The position numbers and the translations under genes were made by a program. DNA of 14,426 nt from Phoronis pallida (Eukaryota > Phoronida > Phoronidae), in contig JAOXYC010071117.1 in the NCBI GenBank assembly GCA_028565715.1, forward strand, positions 1 through 14,426. The letters are read 5' to 3'. Positions 7,393 through 14,426 of this stretch are shown here, in pieces. The first letter of the stretch is position 1. Every line of letters starts with the position of its first letter. The notes under the pieces were generated by a model. That model did no database searches. It saw only the letters and a list, made by a program, of their open reading frames with translations, and had not been told where the DNA came from.

Positions 7393-8454
7393 CTGCAAAA
7401 GAGAAACACTTTAAGTACATAGAAACAAAATAACTGTGGAAGGTGAATTCAGCTGTTTGGGGCTAGCTACTCCAGGCGGGGAGGGGAGTGACTTGCGAAA
7501 AGTTTCCAATCAGACCATAGCACCCTGCAAGGCAAATTTCACTTGATAATATAGGCACCCTTCATAATAAGATCCATCCTTGAACTAGAAAAAATAGGAT
7601 GCAAACTGCTCTTGATCTCTGAACTTGCACACAAGGCAAGAAATATGTATGCAATCTAGTTCATAAGACATCAACAATTTCTATTGGCTACAATAGCATA
7701 TAATTTGGTACAAGTCAAATAAGTTTGTCTCTCGTATAACTTACGTTATTCAGTCAATGGAAACGCATTGACTGAATAACGCAAATAAACGAGGGACCAA
7801 CTTATTCGTCTTGTACCTATAATTCTACCTAGAAAATGGTTGTAATTGTATCCTTAGCAAAAAAGTGACTCTCAACCCAAAACAGTATATTTAGAACAAA
7901 CCTTAATCCTAAACAAATTCTGCATCCTAGCTTTCATCAAACAAAATACAACTGCGTGTTTGATGATGTTTGATATGCGCTACCGCAATCATCACACCAT
8001 CTAGAGCCTGCATATATTTACATCTTTATCTATATAGCAGACCATCTCCAGTGGGTAATTACATGAGTATTAAACAGCGGCAAAGCTAACATTTACAGTT
8101 ATCCTATTTATATTAAGCACTTATCAATAAACACTTCTTATTGACCTAAGAAAATAAACACAACTCATATAACAGTTGGCATTTCCCATTGCGAGATAAA
8201 AGTCAGAACCAGATATGTTGTGAAAATTTCCCTGCAGCCTTTGCAAGGAATAAAATCATTCGCTCTTTTGATCTTGGAAAATCTTAGTGTTAGTATAGAT
8301 CATAATAAATTGGCTTTGTCTATATAATTGAATAAATTTCATTGTCAATTTCACTTATATCTGAATTAGAAGAAAAGTCTGACTGTGGTTTGCATCAAGC
8401 TAGACAGCTAAGATTGGTCCAAAACAAAATTGATTAAACATTGTGACGACATAC
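7393..8454. other. Region upstream of exon A (intron if the 8455-8487 exon is real)
   Basis: 1062 bases with no coding potential. A small G-rich patch (about 7456-7490) lies just upstream of exon A, and a foldback element at 7702-7824. The first cNBD that long RAPGEF6-type isoforms carry was not recognised here. Confidence 0.6.
7702..7824. repeat. Foldback palindrome, about 58-bp imperfect arms, 6-base loop
   Basis: The centre is a perfect 16-bp inverted repeat, CGTTATTCAGTCAATG (7744-7759) against 7766-7781, around the loop GAAACG. Pairing resumes outward: CTCG with CGAG, AATAAGTT with AACTTATT, and GGTACAAG (7707-7714) with CTTGTACC (7810-7817). The whole resembles a MITE or foldback element. 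No clear target-site duplication was found. Confidence 0.75.
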
Positions 8455-8487
8455 CTGGTACCCCGTAAAAGCGAAAAACTGGGGCAT
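8455..8487 (-). CDS. Candidate short first coding exon of PDZ-GEF (11 codons)
   Basis: On the minus strand an ATG (8487) with A at -3 opens MPQFFAFTGYQ and ends exactly at CAG|GTATGT, a good donor, in phase 0. That is the phase exon A needs, so the joined protein would run MPQFFAFTGYQ-LPQELQ. Vertebrate RAPGEF2 likewise has a short isoform-specific first exon (about 20 residues) spliced just before LPADF. The surrounding 8447-8645 holds 11 CpGs, against two in 8161-8440, as expected near a promoter. No conservation of the 11 residues can be shown, and the exon is tiny, so chance is possible. Confidence 0.42.
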
Positions 8488-9434
8488 GATGAAAAATATC
8501 AATGTTCCTTTTCGCTGAACTGACTTATTTCCGTGTAAAATAAAGCGGCTTCAATATTCAAACATGCCTTTCACACCCTTGTTGGTGAACGAATCGCTAT
8601 AACTAAGCGCTGGCGGAAACTGTGGGTAACAATGCAATAAACGTTATGTGTTTACAACATAAGTCTCATATCAGCCCGCATGAATGATTATACCCACATA
8701 TAGTCTATGAATGACTTGTGAATCATCCAGACAATTTTAGAATATAACGAGGGAGACCTGCGTAAATTCCATATTATAATTATTTTGTAAAGATTATATA
8801 AATAATTTTTTGTTTTCCTTTGAGTGTATCAATGAGGGAAATTGCACCACAACTGAAAAAGTTGCATGTCCTCGTCCAAAAGTCCAATATTCCAAGAAAA
8901 GAGTATGTAAATCCAATAACTTAGGCGTGCTTGCACCCTTCGAAACAACCAAATGTTCGATCCAGGCATGAACTGCAATAGGTTGTACTGTCACTATGTA
9001 TCCAAGAAAGTTCACCAGTCACTACAGTTATGATATGCAAATAAGACGCTTCTGTACAACACCCCAAGCACCTATTTCGACCAGTCAATGCTTATACCCA
9101 ATTCAGAGAGTAGAAGAAGCATCCAATCCCAATTCATGCGAATGTCTCGGACAGAAATAAGACAACACCTTGCCCCTGTCACACCTGTATGGGCTAATCT
9201 ATGACAGGTAGCTACTCTATCTCTAACCACCAGTGATAGTTGACTATAGGTGACTAACATCTGCCACGGTGTTAAATCAATGCTCATTAGGCCAGGTTTT
9301 CATCACACAATGGTCATGTGGTGGTTATAGATTATTCAGTGAGGTGCTAATCCCAGGATTATCTCAGCTTTCTAATCAACCTTTGAGTGCTTGAATAATG
9401 TATGACAATACTGGACTTCATCTCAGTTGAGACT

Positions 9435-9463
9435 GATGTCATTGTTTAGATAACAATGGCATC
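9435..9463. repeat. Short hairpin, 12-bp arms
   Basis: GATGTCATTGTT (9435-9446) pairs with AACAATGGCATC (9452-9463) with one mismatch (a T-G wobble if transcribed), around a 5-base loop. Confidence 0.55.
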
Positions 9464-9604
9464 TGAGTAGGAAGTAGGAAGCTAATACACAATGGCACTC
9501 ACAGGCCCACTCTGATACCTTAGAGTGTGTTGATGTTATTTCAAGCGTTTTCCAAAGCACATTTTCTTTGAATGACGAAGAGCCGTGGAATTAAACGATT
9601 CTTA

Positions 9605-9785
9605 TAAAATATTGGTTAGAAAAAATTTAAATCAGTCAAGTCAAAATATTGGATAGGTCAAACAAGAAATACACATCAAAATACGGGATTAGAACAATTT
9701 CAAATCAGTCAAACAAAACAATGGATAGGGAAAAATTAAAACCAATTTTACAAAATATGTGGTTGAAAAAAAACTAGGAAATTAT
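9605..9785. repeat. Degenerate minisatellite, about 37-bp period, five units
   Basis: Units begin at about 9605, 9642, 9677, 9714 and 9751 (spacings 37, 35, 37, 37). Each starts with a variant of CAAAATATTGGATAGG (TAAAATATTGGTTAG, CAAAATATTGGATAGG, CAAAATACGGGATTAG, CAAAACAATGGATAGG, CAAAATATGTGGTTG). Alternate units also share AAATCAGTCAA. Strand-asymmetric A-rich composition. Confidence 0.75.
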
Positions 9786-11193
9786 TGAGACTCAATATGT
9801 TCAGTACAACCCTAAAAAAATGTGCAAATTTTTTCTCTTTAATTTTAGTTCAATTATGCATTACTGAAAATTCCATTTAGTACTAACATCCTGCTGAAAT
9901 AACTGCTCGTCAATGCTACACGACAACACAGCACAAATTTGTTCCCACAAAACTGTACGGTAATTACGTTGAATGCCTTCACTTGATTCTCTAATCAATA
10001 TTTTAATTTCCATTCATATAGACAAATTATTAAGCATGCCTTTGATCGATAATAAATTTCCATAAATGGTCGATTAAGCTTCTCAAGTAGCCAAGGTCGT
10101 TGGACATTTGTTTACACTGCCTGAATAAATACATTTAGTGGCCCTAAATTCCAGTGAAAAATGGTGTCATTTGTGACATTTCTGCATTCACGACCTCGGC
10201 CAAACTTGGTTTGTGGTTTACATGAAAATTGTGATTTTTAAACAATTCTAACCAACAGGCTGTGTAAGAAAAATTGCTGAGGGAAATAGAAGTTTTGGTC
10301 CAAATCATCAGTTTTGAGTATATTTTAAGGATAGAAAACGTTTATATAAAAAAATACCATATTTGACAAGATTTTCAAAAGTATTCTCTTCTTGCATGAT
10401 TAAAACCATTTAACATTTACAAAAGGTGTGTCAACATGCGTAGGTAGCCTTTATAACGCAATTAAATCTAAATAGCTTTTAATCACATCGACACTCCAGA
10501 CTAAAAAAGAACATTGCAGTCAAATAAAGGACTTGGAATAGACAACTGTTCAGATATGAAGAGAAGATATTTCTGAAACATCACAAAAAGATAACCATTC
10601 TCTCGATGATTGCCTCGTTTGATGAGGAAGGCTTCTTTGTAACTCAGTTTAATCCAAGCCTTGCATTTTTTGGTTGACAATTCTTTCCTCAATATCAAAA
10701 CTGTTTTTATAAATTCTCAACAATTCAACAGAGATTATCTCATAAACAACAAGTCAGAATATCTATAAAATTATGCAATAAAGTTCTTATATCACAGTTT
10801 ATCAAAACATGTGGAAATATTTACACAAATCTATCAGCAAGCAGTTCCTACTTAAATGAACTACAAGATCTTTGAGCCATCACAGCCACAATTTTTATTA
10901 GCACAAATCCTACCCAACTCGATTCATACCTGTGAGTTTATTAACACCAACTCAAAGGAATTTTAATTGTACATTCTGTAGTAAAAAGTAGGCCATTCTG
11001 TCCAACTGGTCTGTACTATTACTTAATTATGTAGAACTTTGCATGGTTTTAATTGGATGAATGATATACCATACCGCTAATGCCTAACAGGAAGTTAGAA
11101 AGTACATATATCAACGTAAATGTCTCTTCAAATGACTAATGATTTATATTGCAATGTTGGCACTCAATGTTGGGCCAAGAAACTTTGCAATTT

Positions 11194-11233
11194 GATTTCA
11201 CTATGTGGACATAAAAGTCCACATAGTGAAATC
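11194..11233. repeat. Perfect 17-bp inverted repeat, 6-base loop
   Basis: GATTTCACTATGTGGAC (11194-11210) and its exact complement (11217-11233) flank the loop ATAAAA. Pairing outside the arms is weak. Could be the core of a foldback element or a recent local inversion-duplication. Confidence 0.8.
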
Positions 11234-12005
11234 GAATACAAGACATATAAAATTGCAATCTCACTACAGATAATATGAAAAACATTTTGGTGTGTAGCAA
11301 GACTCACTAAATAAATAATTAAGAGTGGGTTTCATTATATGATCAACATAACTAATTAACTTTGCAAAGTTTCCGGTTAATTTTGCATAATTTTATAAAT
11401 CCGTTATATGGAAAAAAAATAGATACGATACATGACACTCAACATTTGAACAATGAAGATTGCAATGAGAGAAATGTTTGGCCAGATACAAAATAATGTT
11501 GTGTGATACTAGATAAATAAACCCACTTTTAGATCAGAAGTATTGAAAGGGGCTGATGATAACGTCCAGAATAGTCGACAAGGTAGAGTTTCCAGGTTGT
11601 GCAATTATGAAATTCTTTCAATTTTGAATGACATTTTTCATGCGTAGTTTCACCCAGGCGTACCATACAGGTATCAGATACACAGTGATTTGACCAAGGT
11701 AATCACCACAGTCCCACCACAGGTCAATGGGGCACACATGTGGTCATCAAATATGTTGTTTACATTTAGTGCCAATACAACTTTATTCAAGCATTAAATT
11801 TTTAACCCAGGTTAGAATAAGTCATCAACCTAACTTTGCGTAAAAATTAGGGTAACTAGCACATGGCATGACATGGTCAAATGAAATAATTTCTTTAGCG
11901 AGATTTGTATTGTGAAAACATTTTATTCTATAATTAATATTTAGTCAAGAAAAAATTGCAGTGCTTAACAATCACTGTGCTCTGAACCTAGGATCTCCAG
12001 CTTAC

Positions 12006-12224
12006 CTGACTGTGAATTAGATGTTCGAATCCTGCGTAATACATGACTGTAGTAACGAGAGTGTACAGCAGCGTACCCCACAGTTCCACACACATGATTG
12101 TACAAACGCATACTAACTGAAGCGCAGATTCCACAACATACATCCTCCAATTATGAGGCCGTGCCGGGTCAGCTACTATCAGAGTATATGTGTACAGTGA
12201 CTCCAAGGATAAGTTAAAAAACAT
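12006..12224 (-). CDS. Weak candidate exon, hydrophobic, unidentified
   Basis: The minus strand is open from an ATG at 12224 to a good donor, CACAGTCAG|GTAAGC, at 12006, in phase 0. The translation (73 residues) has a polar start, ADPARPHNWRMY, then two hydrophobic runs (SALQLVCVCTIMCVEL and TLLYTLVTTVMYYAG), compatible with membrane segments. The core 12020-12165 is CpG-enriched for its surroundings. Possible acceptors are cttatccttggag (before SLYTYT) or gatagtag (before DPARPH). I do not recognise a family. It could be an exon of another gene, an upstream exon of the PDZ-GEF (the phase fits, but membrane segments are not expected in that protein), a noncoding 5' exon, or chance. Confidence 0.2.
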
Positions 12225-12303
12225 TTGTAAACTTCCATAGCTCCAGTCAGTAAATCACTGTTTGTAATGATGAATGGATGCCTCTTTGAATATCTCAACT
12301 CAA

Positions 12304-12320
12304 GCATTGTTTAACAATGC
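12304..12320. repeat. 8-bp palindrome with a 1-base centre
   Basis: GCATTGTT (12304-12311), centre T, AACAATGC (12313-12320). Confidence 0.6.
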
Positions 12321-14193
12321 CTTATCTCTCTGAGGAACAACAAATCCAGATTCATCAGAACATAATTATCCCAGCAGATCATTGTTTATTTGAGATTGCT
12401 CCATAAATAACAACTACGCGTAAACACTGGCAATGTCAACTGCTTGATTTGCAGGTCAAATGATGCAAAAAGACTCCAAATAATGTTCCCATCCAACTAT
12501 CAAAGCCTACTGATAATTGTTAGTACATTTATCTTCCATTATCCATCATATTTAGAAAATCAGCTGTTTAAAATGAGCCCATCTTCACCTCAGAGAGACA
12601 AAGCATGAGTAATCTCCAATGTTTATGTTGCCTCTTGGCTAAAAAACTGAACAGTTGAAATACTTTTGTTATCATCTGTCTAGGGTCAGCAATCCTCTCA
12701 TTAGTCAGAACGCCAGAAACATGTGTAATCCAAGGCCATATACACCAACCAGTGCACCATATACCACATGGTTAAAACTGACTGCAAGTGCCATCAGGCT
12801 ATCATTAAATCCAGAAATAGGAGCAATTTAATCCTTGGCAGTAAAGGCTAAACCAAACCCCATAAAAATAGTTTTCTATAAAACTTCTGCATATCATGAT
12901 ATCACACCAGGAATATTACAAGAATGTTCTTCCAAACTCAATTGCAGTCAACAACTCCTTTGTACGTCAATTCTCATAGCTCAGCTCAGCCTCGAACAAG
13001 TAAACCATACATATGCATGTATGTAGATTAAAACAGTTGAATACAACTGATAATCCTTTTAAGAAACTGAATAGCTTGCTGTAATTCATCGATATGAATC
13101 ATGCAGTCCAGTCTGGCAAAAGACAGAGTTGTCCTTAGGGGAATGGCACCAGTACTAAACAACAATGGTAGTCAGTTTCTGCTCCAGCAGCTGGTACTAG
13201 GGACGCACCCAATATGGCACAACAAGCAAATGATGCATGCCACTAAAACATAATGTATAAAACCTCGGAAAAATATAATTCTGTTAATTTTCAAGTACGC
13301 GAAAATTCCTGCAGAGGTTTGAAGAACATGAATGAAATCCTGAATTACACAGCTAGTTATGCAGTATCTTCAGAACAGAACATTAAGTCAAATTGCAACT
13401 TGAATTCCAAGAATAAAGTTGACCTTCATCATCAGTTAATGAACTTTATGCGTGAATAACAACAGCGATTTCTCCCCATAACTATACACGAGCAAGAGCA
13501 AAGTCAACACAGCCAATGTGCTTCAAGTGGAATAATGATCTAGAATTTCGATTTCGCATCAGTTCTAATCATCGACACTTACTCTTCCACTTCAATTCTC
13601 TATCCTGTTTTGCGAGAATAGAATCAGTGTTCAAATACACTTCGAAACATTTCTTATTCCCTAAAAATCATGAGCACCAAAACCAGGTCAGCAGTCAACT
13701 GCAGACAATCTTCCTATTAAAACAAATTGGAGACACCACCATCAAGCGCAAAGGTCCATCACAGCTTCAAAAATAATTTTCAACAACTGTTTCTGGCATC
13801 ATCCAGCCTTTCTATTGAACGAAAACATGCTAACAGGATATTACGGTAGATAATCACAACAAAGCCAATGTTATAGCCTGAATCAGACAGATATGATCGA
13901 CTTACATTAGCCAAAAACAACAGAAAATTATGATAGTGAGATAGCTTACCAGAGGGATTAATAAATGGAGTAAACATACACACAGAGACGGAAATGATAA
14001 GATGCCATGATCAGAAAAAAACTGTGCCAGAATTTTCTCAAAATATATCGATATCCAGTGGAGGAAGACACCAAGAAACATAAAGGATTACAATTATTTC
14101 CAACAGGAAAATGCCAAGTTCAGTACTTCAAAACCGAAATTGGTTTTCAATCTTTTAACCACCTAACAGACCCTCCAAAAAAGAAAAGAACAA

Positions 14194-14277
14194 CTTTGCA
14201 TCAAGAGAAACTTTGCATCAAAAATTGCTTTGCATCAATATACGTAGTACTTTGCATCAAAACGGAACTATGCATCA
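14194..14277. repeat. Five spaced copies of CTTTGCATCA
   Basis: CTTTGCATCA occurs at 14194, 14211, 14228 and 14250 exactly, and as CTATGCATCA at 14268. Spacings are 17, 17, 22 and 18 bases, while the sequence between copies varies. A motif array with non-conserved spacers differs from an ordinary tandem repeat. Confidence 0.75.
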
Positions 14278-14426
14278 AAACAGTGTCGACCAGCTCTCCT
14301 CAGTTCTGCACAAGTCATCAATGAAATATATTGATAAAGACAGGAGGTTAATATTCAGTATGCACTAACATCTAAATATTCAGGGATCATTGAGATAAAC
14401 AATCTCCAGGAAGCTTCCTCATTTTG

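Larger units (their letters stand above)
8488..12005. other. No gene recognised; hairpins and a minisatellite
   Basis: AT-rich sequence. Minus-strand open frames at 8794-9015, 9072-9287 and 10501-10698 have no recognisable domains, splice context or composition bias. Contains the tandem repeat at 9605-9785 and hairpins at 9435-9463 and 11194-11233. Probably upstream or intronic sequence of the PDZ-GEF gene. Confidence 0.6.
12225..14426. other. No gene recognised
   Basis: AT-rich, A-biased on the plus strand. Plus-strand open frames at 12835-13026, 13253-13459, 13516-13776 and 14007-14324 lack domains and look like chance. Seen here: a palindrome GCATTGTT-t-AACAATGC at 12304-12320, and a cluster of TTTGCATCA motifs at 14194-14277. 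Two strong donor-like sites on the minus strand (GTAAGT near 13577 and 13905) have no convincing exon attached. Confidence 0.6.

Noticed and set aside
8794-9287. Two minus-strand open frames (8794-9015 and 9072-9287)
   Set aside because: No recognisable motifs or flanking splice signals that would join them to the PDZ-GEF; lengths are expected by chance.
13570-13915. Strong minus-strand donor-like sites (GAAGA|GTAAGTG near 13577 and AAT|GTAAGTC near 13905)
   Set aside because: No open, homologous or phase-consistent exon could be attached; isolated donor matches are common in sequence of this length.
13516-14324. Plus-strand open frames at 13516-13776 and 14007-14324
   Set aside because: Low-complexity, AT-driven translations with no domains, no splice context and no codon bias; the second also runs across the TTTGCATCA array.

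Overview
The window is animal (metazoan) nuclear DNA: AT-rich, with short exons flanked by GT/AG introns. The one recognisable gene is a minus-strand PDZ-GEF, a Rap guanine nucleotide exchange factor orthologous to vertebrate RAPGEF2/RAPGEF6 and fly Gef26. The protein is clearly homologous to the vertebrate forms but diverged, and the DNA is rich in short foldback repeats. This suggests an invertebrate bilaterian (marine deuterostome or lophotrochozoan). I cannot name the species.

Layout, in transcript order (high to low coordinate). From 14426 to about 8490 I see no confident gene, only simple repeats, hairpins, a ~37 bp minisatellite and one weak candidate exon at 12006-12224. At 8487-8455 lies a candidate short first coding exon whose splice donor is in frame with the next exon. 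From 7392 to 1510 ten consecutive exons reconstruct exactly 1800 nt, or 600 codons, with canonical splice sites and matching phases at every junction. They encode, in order, an acidic/Ser-rich N-terminal region, a cyclic-nucleotide-binding-like domain (cNBD), the RasGEF N-terminal (REM) module, a PDZ domain, a basic/Ser-Pro-rich linker and the first residues of the Ras-association (RA) domain. The rest of RA, the catalytic CDC25/RasGEF domain and the C-terminal tail must lie beyond base 1. Positions 1-1509 are the start of the next intron.

The introns carry several foldback or MITE-like palindromes: 1-118, about 1290-1465, 1854-2034 and 7702-7824. The pair at 1290-1465 is two inverted, diverged copies of one segment. 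One copy preserves a hammerhead-ribozyme-like core (CUGAUGA, short stem II, GAAAC plus a palindromic stem III), as found in Penelope-like retroelements. It lies about 45 bases from an exon.

No rRNA, tRNA, CRISPR array or prokaryotic feature is visible. The most useful second looks are the hammerhead-like inverted pair, the two CpG-enriched candidate 5' exons, and the departures from the vertebrate PDZ-GEF protein (PDZ carboxylate loop, linker).
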